NCBI GenBank assembly: GCA_963921425.1
Contig: OY992835.1
Coordinates: forward strand, 18,104,001 to 18,168,000
Direction: 5' to 3'
Length of the DNA: 64,000 bases
Origin: Dryas octopetala
Taxonomy: Eukaryota; Streptophyta; Magnoliopsida; Rosales; Rosaceae
Shown here: positions 47,074-61,400 of the stretch, piece after piece
Layout of the letters: each line of letters opens with the position of its first letter
How positions within the stretch are numbered: the stretch's first letter is position 1
Program-made: the position numbers and the translations under genes
The notes under the pieces: model-generated
The model's database searches: none
What the model was told of the DNA's origin: nothing
Seen by the model: the letters and a program-made list of their open reading frames with translations, nothing else

Positions 47074-50027
47074 ATGGCGCCAGAACATGAAGATATCAAG
47101 GACGAGAAGAACCCTAGACCCCTCGACGAGGATGACATCGCCCTCCTCAAGACCTATGTAAGTCATTTCAGCTTAATTTTTCACAAACCCTAGCTCATCC
47201 TCAATCGCATTTCGATCTGTTCGTTTGTTTTCGATTTTGCTGAATCTGAAAACCCTAATTGACATATTGCCTCTTGTTGCTCATGGGTTTTTTCTTATTA
47301 GTACAAAGTAATTGAAATTTAATTGAATATGCAGGGATTAGGGCCTTATTCAACCCACATTAAGAAAGCGGAGAAAGAAGTTAAGGATTTGGCTAAGAAG
47401 GTGAATGATTTATGCGGTACGTACATGCCCCTTTTGAATTTATGCTCCAAGTTCGAAAATTCTACTTGTAGTTGACTAGTTTCTTAGCTTTTTGTCCGCC
47501 GCTAAGTTAAAATTGAATTCTTTATAGGTATTAAGGAGTCTGACACTGGCTTAGCTGCACCCAGTCAGTGGGATCTTGTTTCTGATAAGCAGATGATGCA
47601 GGAGGAGCAGCCTCTTCAGGTTTGGTTTGATTACACACTCCCACCCATACACTTTCACTTATTGTATAATGTGAAATGGAGGTATTGATTGATTTTGTGA
47701 GCCAGGTTGCAAGATGTACAAAGATAATCAACCCCAACTCTGAAGATGCTAAATACGTCATAAACGTTAAGCAAATTGCAAAGGTTTAATTTTTTTCTAA
47801 CTTCCTTTTCATTTTGTTCTATGTTTCATGTTTGATTCACCCCTGTTCCATTACTCATACAGTCATACCCTTTGTATTTCTGAAAAAATTGCAGTTTGTT
47901 GTTGGGCTGGGTGATAAGGTTTCCCCAACTGATATAGAAGAAGGCATGCGCGTGGGGTAGGCCTCTTATTTGTTAACTCTATGAACAAATTCCATATGAT
48001 CTGTTAAGTCATCATTTAGTTCCTTGGCCATGAGAGTATAGCTATTCTAGGATGTAGCACTTAAGGTTATGCTTAACAATAATTAGTAACTTAAAAAAAA
48101 AAATTTGTAAAGAATTTGTGCATTATTGAAGTTTCAAAAAGTCTAGGAAAAGGATTTAATACTGCCATGCAGCTTTAGACCTTCACTTGCTTGTTTATTT
48201 GCATCTCAGCCCCTGGCTTATTATCACTGCAATTGTTGATGTTGTGCTTGAACATTCTATATTTTTTGCTCGTGGTGATGAATATATTAGTTGTCCTTAG
48301 GATTGGAGTTAGTGATGTGTTTTGTCATGTGCCCACATCCTCAACAAGCTTTAGTGATTGGAGTTAGTGATGAATATATTAGTTGTCCTTAGGATTGGAG
48401 TTAGTGATGTGTTTTGTCATGTGCCCACATCCTCAACAATTTTTAGTGATTATTACCAAGGGCTTGCGTTTGTTTACAATTACACTTTCTTCCTTCCAAC
48501 TTGTAACCATTATTATGTCACTGTAGGGTTGATCGAAACAAATATCAAATTCAGATTCCTTTGCCACCTAAAATAGATCCAAGTGTGACCATGATGACGG
48601 TGGAAGAGAAGCCAGATGTAACATATAATGATGTTGGTGGATGTAAGGAGCAGATTGAAAAGATGCGAGAAGTATGTATAGCATATTAGCCATATAATTT
48701 TATACTGTTCATTTGTTTCCTTATTTGGTTAACATGTGTCGACATCTATTATGCTTGGATTCTAGGATAAAATCTTGACAATGTGCATATAAAATTCTGA
48801 TTTTGACCATTTTTCTTAGGTTGTTGAGCTACCCATGCTTCATCCCGAGAAATTTGTGAAGCTTGGAATTGATCCTCCTAAGGGTGTTCTCTGTTATGGT
48901 CCTCCAGGAACTGGTAAAACACTTCTAGCCAGAGCTGTGGCTAATAGAACTGATGCTTGTTTCATTCGTGTTATTGGGAGTGAGCTTGTTCAAAAATACG
49001 TTGGTGAGGGTGCTAGGATGGTTCGTGAGCTATTTCAGGTCAGAAATAGTTGCATGTTCATCCATTTTAAGTGACTTTTAAGTATTTTAAGTTAGTGTTG
49101 ACATCACCTTCTTAACTAATTCTGTTATATTTTGCAGATGGCACGCTCAAAAAAGGCCTGTATTGTGTTCTTTGATGAAGTTGATGCCATTGGAGGAGCT
49201 CGTTTTGACGATGGTGTAGGTGGAGACAATGAGGTTCAGCGTACAATGCTTGAAATTGTGAATCAGCTTGATGGGTTTGATGCTCGTGGAAACATTAAAG
49301 TTCTAATGGCAACAAACAGGTCTGTTAGTGTATTGCATTTTGGACTTTTAAGGGAATTCTATTATGATGCATATGTGACGTTTTATTTAACATCTGCCTG
49401 TTTGTACCTTGGTGTTTATTGGACCCTTTTTCAGGCCCGACACACTAGACCCAGCACTGTTGCGTCCTGGACGACTGGATCGTAAGGTTGAGTTTGGCCT
49501 CCCTGATTTGGAGAGCAGGACACAGATATTTAAGATTCATACTCGAACGATGAACTGTGAAAGAGATATTAGGTTCGAACTTTTGGCTCGGCTCTGCCCA
49601 AATTCAACTGGTAAGGATGCTTTAAATACCATTGCAAAACAGATTGTCACTGCTACTTAGTCCTCTCTGTTCTTATTGTTAGGCATGAGACCTTTTGGTT
49701 ACCTTACCAAATCTAATGGCAATGGAATGTTGTCATCTTCATCCCTCTGTTCCATGTGCTCCTGTGGTTCTCCTGTTTGTTATCAACCTGCTACATGCCC
49801 ATTATTCTATTAACTTGGCTTTATGTGTTATTGGACATCAATTTCCTGACATGGGTCTCTCTTTCTCAGGAGCTGATATAAGAAGTGTATGCACAGAAGC
49901 TGGAATGTATGCCATCCGTGCACGAAGGAAGACGGTGACAGAGAAAGATTTCCTTGATGCTGTGAACAAAGTCATAAAGGGGTACCAGAAGTTTAGCGCA
50001 ACACCTAAGTACATGGTTTACAATTGA
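47074..50027 (+). CDS. RPT1: 26S proteasome regulatory ATPase RPT1 (subunit 7)
   Basis: Ten exons: 47074-47157, 47335-47416, 47528-47619, 47706-47783, 47895-47956, 48527-48671, 48820-49038, 49138-49319, 49435-49610 and 49870-50027, all in phase, 425 aa; family length is about 426. The N-terminal part is a coiled coil ([17 protein letters not shown]), then an OB-like domain ([25 protein letters not shown]). The AAA+ module has Walker A GPPGTGKT (208-215), Walker B FFDEVD (265-270), and the SRH with [20 protein letters not shown]. The end [12 protein letters not shown] matches RPT1 orthologues. RPT1 sits in the six-ATPase ring that unfolds ubiquitinated substrates. All key residues are intact. 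Arabidopsis RPT1a is At1g53750 (from memory). Confidence 0.97.
48277..48447 (+). repeat. 92-bp tandem duplication in RPT1 intron 5
   Basis: GATGAATATATTAGTTGTCC starts at 48277 and again at 48369, and the copies agree through CATGTGCCCACATCCTCAACAA. It lies wholly within the intron and does not touch splice sites. Confidence 0.9.
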
Positions 50028-51395
50028 GCACTGATGTTCTATTTGCGTTTCCAGACCAGACAGTGATACATTCTCAAGTGGAGATAATATGTGCCATGGG
50101 TTCCTTTTTAGGGTCATTTCACCTACTTCATATCTGTTGTTTGAACTTTGTATTTTCGTGTTAGAAACTGATCTCCTTGCACTATTTATAGATCACTCTA
50201 AGCTGGTTGTTTTGAACTTGGATATGTGCCAATGAATTTATATAGTTGTTTTTCTGCCACTTCAATTCTAGACAATTTACTTTTGGAGCTAATCCCAAGT
50301 GGAAGTGATGGTGAATTTTTATAATTATTTCAATGCGACAGCTACTATCCTAATTATTATGAATCAGGGAGGTATATATCTATGAACTGCAAAACAGGTT
50401 TGGCATTTTTGGGTTAGGCAAGCTCAGGATGGACTCTTAGTATGTGAATCTCTTCTTGGGCATCTCTCGGTAGGGATGCCAGTATGTGTGTTTTAAGTTA
50501 GATTGATATGCTTCTGAAATTTGTGGTAAAAGAAATGTTTGAATTATAGCGGCCATGAACCCAATATGACTGGAAACTAAAGGTTAAATGATGATCACTC
50601 TAATTTGCATTTTATGGCATCTGAGAATTTGCGTACTTCACAATTTTAAGAGCTACAGTCACGTTAGGTACTAACGTGGTGATAGGCCTCTTGCCTATTG
50701 TTAGAAAGCTGCCTTGGTTTTCTCATCCTATTTTGTCTGGTGCTAACCATAATTAAATATGTAATAATAACAATATTTTCTTGTGAATCAATCTGATATA
50801 CTATGTTAACAAAATATTAATAAAAATCACTCATTTTTTGTATTGAGTCGCTTATGCATGTACGCTTGTCAAATTTATGTATGCATATGTATGAAGACTA
50901 TAGAGAGGAGGATGCTATCTTGGTGAGGGCAACACAACCTGTAGTGGCCTAGGGATAATTCCCTTTAAACCAGTAGTTGCCGGAAAGGAATAACGAATTT
51001 GAAATTTTAATTTATTTACTCCAATATTGTACACCTACAAGAGAAATCACGTTCATCATGATGCCTATAGCCCCTGCACTGCAAATCAGTTTGTGATACA
51101 GACTGCTATGGGATAGTGATGTTGCAGCATCCCTGATTTTACTGTATACAATAACGTAAAGAAAAATTCTAAGAATTTTCTCATTTGAAACAAGCTCCAA
51201 ATCGCTTCAGCAGCACCCAGTTCAATTTTGAAAAATATTCAACAATGAAGGAACTACCTCAACTATGTAAATATTAACAAAGAGATGCTACCAAGCGTGT
51301 AGGCCTGGTAACATATGGTGTGGCCATGGCAAATAAACTCAAAATGTCCTGAGGCATGTCAGCATGTGTATCTGTGTTGTCACCTCAAGCTTTCC
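50028..51395. other. Gap between convergent RPT1 and SRF genes
   Basis: Holds the 3' UTRs of both genes and AT-rich sequence. No gene, repeat or RNA recognised. Confidence 0.6.
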
Positions 51396-54300
51396 TTAAG
51401 AAACGTCATCCTGTGCACCAGCGCTGTCACCTCTCTGGGATCCTCCTTGATCAGTCGCAACTGTTCTCCTGCTCATGTTGGCTCGCTGCACTAACCGGAC
51501 TAATGCTTCAACGACTTCTGACATAGGTGGTCGAAACTCAGGTTCGGGCTGCCACAAAATGTGAAGGTTAAGGATCAGATTTTTACATCAGTGCATTCTA
51601 AACAAGGATAAAATTCCAAACAAAACCCCGCCCAATACGTTAAGCTAGCATACAGTTCTCATGCCCTAATGAGTTTCACATTGTTCAATGTAAAGTCCAT
51701 AATCTAAATTATACATTACCTGGACACAAAGGGCAATCACATCAGCAAACCGTGACAAAGATTTAACTGGATAGAGCCCCTCGAGTGCTGGATCTACCAT
51801 TTTTTCGAGAGCATCAATATCATGGAGCTGGGGTGTTGCCCATCGAACCAAAGATTGCTCAGATCTAGGCTTCGAGCTGTTAAGGAATTTTCAGACAACT
51901 ATTAATTTCACCAACCTTTATTAATGATTATAACATTAATAAGATAGCCACACTATTTTTATGTCAAAATTTTACCTATCAAACGGTTTGCGCCCACTAA
52001 GAAGCTCCAGCATAACCACTCCAAAACCGTAGACATCACTCTTTAGAGTATATTGACCAGACATGGCAACCTCAGGTGCACTGTACCCAGATCCTCCATT
52101 GTGGTCCAAAGCCTGCTCATGTGAAACTTGAAAAATCAGCATTTTCTCACAAAATTGATGATCAATTCGTCAGATTCAAAATGAATGCATGTGTATCAAC
52201 AGTTCTGCTACCACTTAAATGAGTGGTCAACAATATCCATCCAATGGAACCAGCTACAGACAATCATAAATGGCCGACACTTCATTAAATGAAGTCAGCT
52301 ATTAAGTGTTTGCACAATTGAAGGCAGAAAAATGGTCCTTTTTCCCAAGGAGTTCAAGATATGAATGTTCCCGTTCTAAAACATAAAGTTGCATTTGGGT
52401 CATGAATGTGCCTACAGGTTATCTGATCAGGAGGTAGCCTTTGAACTGTTCTAAAGTCTACTCCTAACTGATCAGGAGGAGCTATGCAAGTCTCAGACAT
52501 CTATAACCAAATTTCATATATGGAGATAGAAACTTGAGTATATGATTTGATTTCAATTAAAAATCTCTGATTCCTGACACCAAGTGTGTGAGTTTGCCAA
52601 GTGTTGGCTATTTCAATTATAATCATCTATAATGTCTCAATGCAGCTATGCTGCTGGGGGCCTGGGACACAAATGCCACATTAAATGACATTACCAGTTC
52701 ATGTTGTATTGAAAAATAAATAGATAACTAAAAGAGCTCAATTTAACCTGATCAGCATTGGGGACAAAGCTTGCAAGGCCAGAGTCCGAAAGGTGAGGGT
52801 TGAGCTCCACATCCAGTAATATGTTGGCTGACTTTATATTTTTGTGAATAATTGAAGGTGAGCAGACTTCATGCAAATACCTAAAAGATGCCATTGTGAG
52901 TACCTGGTAGCCCATTTGTAAAATTATAGAGAAAGCACTAAGTACCATACTTTGTAAAGATCTGGGTCAATATGGCACTAAGTTTCATGTCAAACTTCCA
53001 ATTTTGCCCATTTACACACTAGAAACTTACTCTAGTGCACGTGCAGTTCCCAAAGCAATCTTGACCCGGGAGTTCCATGTCAATGGCTTGCTGTATTCAT
53101 CTGATAGATGCAGGAAGTCATGCAGCGAACCATTTTTATGGAACTCATAGACTAGCAGGTGCTGTCCATGCTCTGAACAATAGCCCACCAGCTCCGTTAC
53201 ATTTGGGTGATGCAAATGGGAGATGTTTGAAACAATCCCTGTGAAATCTTCAGACAATTCACTAGGAAGGACAGATGAGTCTATTTTCTTCACAGCAAGA
53301 ACCTATAATATTGTTAAAAAAAAAGTAAGAACAATTGGAGAATTTGAATCAAAAAAGAGATTGAGCAGAGAGAAAGAGAGGGAAGGGAGAGGGAGATTCC
53401 CAACAGAAGTTTTCCATTAAAAAAATTTTACATTATCACTTTTTGTTAAACGATGTATGAAAGTAAACCAGCTCTCTCCACCCACTTTCTTCAGGTTTAG
53501 TATTTAGCTTACTCATCAACAAGCAAGTCAGTCATCATCAAACAAGAAAAGGAGGAAAAAGAAACAGCACTTCTTTTTTGGAAATAAAGGAATCAAAGTA
53601 AAGGGACATGACACTGAATCAAATAGAGAATAATTTTCCAACATGGAAAATAGATTTATTAGGTAAAAAGTATACCTTCCCATCATCAAATTGAGCCCGA
53701 TAAACGCGTCCAAAAGACCCCTCACCAAGAAGGTTTTCAATACTAAAGCTGCCAGTAGCTATCTGTAGGTCTGCTATTGAATATGAAGTCACATTTATAG
53801 GAGCTGTGATGGTTTTCTTGACAACAATGGGCTTTGCTGAGAAATCGCCTTCATCAAATGATTTGTTACGATCAACAGGTGGGGGTCTAAGATTTATTGT
53901 GGCAGGAGCCTCAAAGGTCTTCATGTTCACTGTGGTGGAGGTTTGTACAGACTTCAATTCTGCATTGGAGTGCCACACACAAAGCAGTAAACATTGAAAG
54001 TTAACCATGGAAAAGTTAAAAATGGTTTACCAAAGAGCTTGTAGAATCTGAACAAACATAATTGAAAAGTTGTTATGCCTACTTGGCATCACCAACTTCA
54101 AAAGGTTGGGGCTTAGTCTGAATGAAATGAATCTACAGACATCAGGATATTGGCACAGGCTTTGGCAACAAACATGTTTTGTTCAGTAAACTGCATGTTT
54201 GAGCAATTCCTCAACGTTTCTAATATTTTCATTTATGACACCATAGGTCTCTACTTTTACTTTCACTTTAATGATTTGCAACATCAACTACTAAACTCTA

Positions 54301-57300
54301 ATCTCTAAATGATAAAATGAAGAAATCAATATCATGCACATACACAAAAACAGCAGGTAATTTCAGAAAATGATGAAAGTCAAATCCAATATACAGTATA
54401 CGGGAGTCAAATTAGTATAGATCATAAAGCAATCCAATGCAAAGAGCATAAAGAGCAAAGCAAAAGAAATAATAGAGTAATTTCTGGTAATGCTAAATTG
54501 AATGTAAGATGCAGAAAAATTTTAGGTACCTTGTACTTCATTCGAAGCAAGGGGAGCAAAAGGCCGGCTATCAAACTTTTCTATGTCTGAGGATGACTTC
54601 CTTGATCTTCTCTTTATAACAAAGAATGCTAGAATCCCCGCAACAACAAAAATAGATATCACTATTCCTGCTATGCCACCAGCCCCTATTCCTGATTTTT
54701 TACTACCATCACCAGAACCACCTTTCGATGGTGTGTTGTTGCCGCCAGATTTGTGATTTCCGTTGTTCTTGCTGGCTGGAGGTGTGCCAGGTGGAGGTGG
54801 GGGTGCAGGACCTGAGTTCCATGAGTTTCCATCCTTCCTGTCGTGAGATTTCTTAGAATTATATTGTGAACGGATTCTTTCTAGAAATAAAGTAACAGTA
54901 GCTTATAATAAAATGCTTACTCCAGATTAATGTCTTTCAACTGTTCTGGAATCCAGCCCATAAAACGGTTATTTTGAATATTCCTAAGAAACATAGACAA
55001 CAATACTGTGATGAGCAGAAATACAGGACACTTAGTAAATAGAAGGGGGAGGAGGTAAACATGCTGCTAAGATGTATGGATATCTCACAGATTTTCAAGG
55101 GGGAGATTGGCAAGGACATCAATAGTCCCTGTAAACTGGTTATTCTGCAAATACCTGAAAGAAGACAAAATTCCAGGGAAGAGTCAAGACTATATACTAG
55201 ATAATAGTACCACAATAATAAAACTTTCAATACTTTACTTACATTGAGGTCATACTTGATAGAGAGCTTAAACTCTCTGGGAGGCTACCTGTCAGAGAAT
55301 TGAAAGAGAGATCCCTGAAGCAAGGAATAGAGATTATTGACACTAGTCTTTTAGTAAAACCAAATTGAAAATATTTTAACATCTAAGGAGATGATTGACA
55401 CGTAGAACTTCATAACAAAACATAGTTTAAGACGAACAGATGTCCCAAAATTAAGAATTTTAAATGTTTTTTACTGACTGATTATGCAATTGTTTGTTTG
55501 AGTGATTATGAAATATGGTATTATGGATAACTAATAATATTACAGCTTTTTCTTTTTCTTTTTCTTTTGAGAGGAAGAAGAATAGAATGACTGATTTGCA
55601 AACCATGCACTTGAGCCACAGTAGACAGTGGTGTAAACCACTTATTTGGATCAAGAGTGGAAGGAGATCTCACAATGTGGAGAGGGAAGAGAGCTTCCCA
55701 AAAATGTCATCCAGTTGGTTCTGAAGCTGATTGTGACTGATGTTCCTGCAGATCCCAAAAGAAAATGAAAATGGTTTAGTTTAACCATTTGGATAAGTTC
55801 TGACAAGAAATTATAAAGAAGTATTTACTTACAGGTATTTAAGAGAAGTTATCAGAGAGATGGAATAAGGGATGCCTTGATTAAAGTTATTAGAAGCAAG
55901 GTTTCTGCATACCAAAGAATACCCTATATTATCAAACAAATCAGAAGCGGAACAATAGACAAAAGAACAGTAGATAAATGCATTTGTGAAGCATACAATT
56001 GTGTCATGTTTGGAGGAAGGGAATAAGGTATAGTGCCAGCAAGATTATTATTGCTCATGTCCCTGCAAAATGTGTCAAATAGTCAAATCACAAGATCGAA
56101 CTAATGCAATAAAAAGTGGATCAACTTGACCCATATGACCATTGAACTTACAGATTGGTTAACGCTGTCAAACTTTGAAGCTGATACCCCAATGATCCAG
56201 AAAGTCCAAGACCTGATAAATCACTGATAACAAAGAGCAATGACAGAATAGGCATCAGAAAGCAGCATCAAAGGCGACAAAGGAAATATCTGGGGAAACA
56301 AACAAGGAAGTAGAGAATCACATTTCTGTTACTCGTGAGCCTGAGCAAGTAACACCTTTCCAAGACTGGCCACATGGATCATCACTGGTCCACTGGGATA
56401 GCTGAGGTGGGGAATTTAAGCTACCATACAAGACCTTTAGAGCAGAAACTGTGCAAATAATTTGCTTTCAGAATAATGAAACTTGAATAGAAGTAAAATA
56501 ATGTGCATTGGTAGGATCCAGAGTGAATGTGACGAAAATCAGAGAAAAACTTAATTAAACCTCCTAAGCATCTCTGAGCCAACATGAAAGCAGCTACAAC
56601 TAAAATGTCAATGAGATTAAACTAGACAAAAGTAATGATACAAGCATGTCAACCAATTGATAGAATCTAAAAGAGGCTTTCAATTAAGGTTGGTAATTTG
56701 GGTTGGCATGCCGTGTTCGTTTTGGGTTGACATACAAATATTCAACCAATTATGCCAACACAAACATGATATGCTGAATAATCATGTCAAAAATCTAAAC
56801 AGGTTAGAATCGTGTTAAATAGCTAGTGGGTTGTAAACTTCTTGTCGTTATCGGGTCATTATCAACTTACATGGATTCCTCTCTTTAAGAGTACTTGTGC
56901 TTGATCATTGTAAGAGAATTGATTACAGATCAAGTATACATTAATGTGACTGTAATTCCAAATTTAAATGAAGATGAATTCTGAAAAGTTATAGAATGAT
57001 TTGCATACAATGAAAAAAAAATTATACCAATTACAGAAGCTTTCTCTTGAACAGAAGAAGACTTTAATCATGAAGTTCATGCTGCAAGATTAGACATTTA
57101 TCATGAAGCTTTTGTGTATTAAATCTGCTGGGATTTTTGTTTTTGCTTATGTCTTCTTTCAGAAACTTTGGTTCCAGGGCTTGTCTAGAATTAAGTTCTC
57201 TTGCTTTTATTTTGGTTGAGTACAAAGAATTAAGCTCTCTTGCTTTTAAAAACATTGTCGTTTTTGTGAATTTCTGCAACTACAGTGAATGAAAGCACAA

Positions 57301-58474
57301 AACTTACAAACGAGAGACCCCTTGTTTTACTTATTTATAACAGAAAGAGAGGGACAAAGAAAGAAAATAATCCCTTGAAATTGTGCTAATCATAAATTTT
57401 CTCATCCAAGAGTGCATCACCTTCACTGAATCTCGAGGAGCAAGACAACAATTAGTTTGAGTCAATCAAGTAGAAGAAGTTCTGTCATCTTGAACTTTTT
57501 ATATATGCATTTTGTTAGGCTACTTGAAGTAACTAACTGGTGAAATAGTGTGCATATATTTATGATGTGTTTTAGTTGGCAAAATACCAATCGTATACTT
57601 AAATCCCATATTTACAAATTGATGCATCTGAACAAGGAAATTAGAAATTCCACCATTAAATCTCAATCATGCGGAATAGGTTAGCCAAACTGAGGCTTCA
57701 AGTTGTGCAACTCCGAATCCTGTTTCTCAAATCTCATCCTTTTGAAATCCCTTGGTACTTTCAATTACCTAGTTTGCCTAATCTAAACGCAAAGTGGGAA
57801 TTGTAAATGCTAGAAAAGTAGCAATTGCAATTGATTTTCATCATAACACGAAGTGGGAATAAAATGCTTTTAAAACTAAAAGTGGCAATGATAGTCATAA
57901 AGCAACAGCTAATTCTCACTTTGATAAAGCAAAAGAATTAATTTACTCTTTTCTGAAGCTCAAATTTCATAAATGCTAAACAGAAATCACATCAAACCCC
58001 AGAATTTTTTTTTTTAGTGAGGCAAAGTAAAGCTCACATCACTAATAGTAGACCAGACAGTGTATATAAAATTATAAACAGTTACTCTGATTGCCCTTTC
58101 ATGTAAAGAAAGAACTCAAATTACCAAGATGAACACAAATCTGCTCCCAATAAGCAGTCCAACGACCACTTGTAGAATACTAAACAAAGTCAAATCCACA
58201 ATGCAAGCACTGGGTTTAACATTACAAAACAAATGGGAAAAACTAAAGCAACCCAGAGAAGCAGAAAAATAACCCAGATGTGTCATAGATTAGCTCATGA
58301 GAATAAACACAAACTGATATTTTAATTCAAAGAAACAGCAATAAAAAGAGAGCAGAAGAGTTGGGGGAGGCACTGACCATCTGTTGGATCTGTAGCAGCA
58401 TTGATGGAACTGGAGTTCCACCCCAAAATGCAGATGCTCAACACCACCAACACCCCCCTCCAAGTCTCCAACAT
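51396..58474 (-). CDS. SRF6: STRUBBELIG-receptor family LRR receptor pseudokinase (SRF6/7-like)
   Basis: Sixteen exons on the minus strand: 58474-58378, 56448-56322, 56223-56152, 56062-55997, 55904-55833, 55745-55674, 55314-55243, 55154-55089, 54983-54921, 54837-54530, 53959-53676, 53302-53031, 52880-52748, 52112-51976, 51876-51720 and 51548-51396; all in phase, 716 aa, the family's length. Signal peptide ([13 protein letters not shown]), then [17 protein letters not shown], about six LRRs mostly one per 66-72 bp exon, a Pro/Gly-rich stretch, one membrane helix ([20 protein letters not shown]), and a kinase domain. The P-loop GEGSFG (417-422) and Lys438 remain, but the catalytic HRD is HKN (536-538) and DFG is DSG (556-558). 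Family members act in cell-surface signalling, apparently without kinase activity. Intron 1 is 1.9 kb. The choice of SRF6 over SRF7 rests on gene order. Confidence 0.92.
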
Positions 58475-61400
58475 CTCTCTATCTCTCTCTCTCTCTCACT
58501 CTCTCACTCTCTCTATCTCTCTTTCTTTCTCTCTCAACACTCACTCTGTGTCTCTTTCCAACTTACCCACAAACAAAGGCTAATGACTCAAGCCCTGGTT
58601 TTTCATTTTGGTGAATTGATTTTGTTTTCCCAAACAGATTTGTACTATATTTTATTCCTAAGTAGCCATACCCAAGCAAAGCTGGCAGGCACGATTTGCC
58701 AGAAGAATCCAAAGCCACAGAAAGAAAAAGCTTTTGTTTTTTTTATTTTTTATCTCTCTCTTCCTTGGTCTTATTGCTTATTTTGTCTTTCTTTTCTTTT
58801 TAGGTATGACTGTATGAGAAGGAAAAATACCCAATACCTTCTTGGTTGGTGTGTATGTGGTGTGTATCCAACTCAACTTTTATCTATAAATAATTGTGTA
58901 TTGTACGATATCATCATAATCATATCATCATTATCATCTTCTCTCTCTCCCTAATATTTCTCCAATTCACATTTAAAAAAAAAAAAACTAAAAAATAGGA
59001 AGTCATAGCTTTCATCAAGATCACACGCTTTTGAGTCCAACTTAATGATTGATTCAAAGGTAAGCCAGTAGTGGCTTTCATTTCAATATTTCATGGCTAC
59101 CCATTACTTCAAACCCATAAAAAAATTAAAACCCATGATGGATTTACTTGAAATTTTTACCAAAAATGTTTCCTTTTCAATGGGAGAGTCACGGGATTCT
59201 CGTAAAAATTAGATCTTTTGTTATTTTCTCACTGAAATTCTGTGTCTTTGGTATCAATTCTAGTAATGCAGTTAGATTTGGTCTTAGATTTGGTATATAA
59301 CCGAATCAATCAGCGGATGCAAAGCAGTAAACAGTGGGAATACTGCCATATTGGATACAACTGTGAGGTAGTCAACGTCCAGACCCCGCTGCTTCTGTAT
59401 TTAGTTAGTAAACTTTTACTTTACTTTTCTTCATCTTCTTTTCCTTTCAATCTACAGAACCTCTCTCATAAAATTTAAAACAAAAATTAATATTATATAT
59501 TTATAATAAAAGAGTATATTATTCAAAAATTTATATTTTTTTTACATCACTACAAATATTTTGTTGATTTGGATGGTAGGTAAAAGTGTAAAACTTAAAA
59601 GTGAAATAAACCTATAAATTTAAAGGGAAATGCTAATTATTCCAACATATTTTTTCAACTTTTATTTTCCAACTTACGTGGCATTAATTTATTCGATACA
59701 GTTTATCTTTTTGTTCCAACATATTTAAAGGAAAATGCTAATTATTCCAATATATTTTTTCAACTTTTACTTTCCAATTTATGACATTAATTTTAGGCTG
59801 GGATTCTTTAAAAACAGTTTTTAGATAAAGACCGATGGTGTTTTAAAATTTATTGTAAAATTCTTTTAATTTATAATAAATTCCTTATACTAAGTGTTAC
59901 GCCAAATATTAATTTTTTCTTTTAAAATTCAATTTTGTAAATCGCTAAATTGCCCTTGCCTAATTTTAAAGTTAAATAATTTCATTTAAGATAACTGATA
60001 TTATTAATTCGGAGTGGATTTGATAAGATTGAGTAATAGTTAATTTAGCATAGATTTGAATTTGAAATGTATTAATCCATGTATTGGTATAATTTAATGT
60101 ACCAATATGTGGATTGGTACAACTAAAATGTGTCAAATGACTCAAATCAATTTCAATTGGTACAACTAAAAACTCACTTGTTGGTACAATTGAAATGAAC
60201 CAATTCCTTAATTGGTACACATGAAATGTACCAAAAACTTAGCCCGAGCACTTAGACATATATATATACATATATTATACCTTAGATGTAATCATGTAAC
60301 AATCTCATGTTTGTGTGGATTTCAAAATTGGCTTTTAAAAATTTAAATCTCATAAATTTTGGATAGTTAATCTTTTAAATTTTGAAATGTAATTCTCTAA
60401 AATTATGGGATTTAAATTGCACAAATTGTGAAATTTAAATGTCATGATTTATCAGTTTAAAATATATTAAATAATAAAACGGGCAATTTTGAAATTTTAA
60501 AATCATACATGGTATAAAAGGACTTAATTAAGATTTTTAAATTATTACCGATTTTAGTCTTAAAATAACTCATAAAAGAACTCAATTTTAAATCTCATAA
60601 TATTCCCTATGAACTATTGAGATAGGTTACTAAGTTACTTTAATAAGAGCTACACGAACAACCCTCAATACTGAGAATGCTCATCCTATTAATGGAATGA
60701 TGATTACATGCAAATTAATATCATTGAAGGTGGGTTTAAATGAATCAAACACCACCTAATTGATTTTGAGCATATTGTATTTGAGGTTTTCTTTTAGGAT
60801 GTTTGCAACATCTTAATCAGAATCTTCCACCCCTCTAATTTTTTTTTCAAAATTTAATAATTATTTACGATCGTGGCAAGCATTTGGACATAATTTATGA
60901 AAGTATAGACAAGAATAAAGAATGAAGTGTGCTGACAAGTGTTTTTACAGGTGGGACATGTGTCAATTCTTGCTTTCTGTCTGAATGACAAAGTTGACAA
61001 ACACACCATAAACTAAATACAATATTGATAACTGCTAACGTACGCCATAATAAATTAATTTTAAAAGTGTTATACAAAACAAAAAAAATAAGATTAATTT
61101 GGAAATGAAAAATTGTTTTTAAGTTTTGTATTGAAACTTGAAAGTGGTGACTGGTGGGTGATCTTATTAATCAAATGTTTAATCATAAATGGTTGGGCAC
61201 CACGTTTGCATGGAGGCCCACATGGATGTGGCCACCTCTGGTTTTCCTTTGCTCTCTCAGTTGTGTCGGTGGTCGGTGACGGTGACGGTGACGGTGACGG
61301 TGTCGTTTTTGTTGACTCAGCTCTTATTATTTTGGAACCATCCAAAGGTCCGAGACCGACTGGTTCATTGGGCCCAAGACTCCTAAGCAGCTCCATCTCA

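Noticed and set aside
58361-58954. 197-aa frame on the plus strand
   Set aside because: It is antisense to exon 1 of the SRF gene and continues through CT-rich leader DNA.
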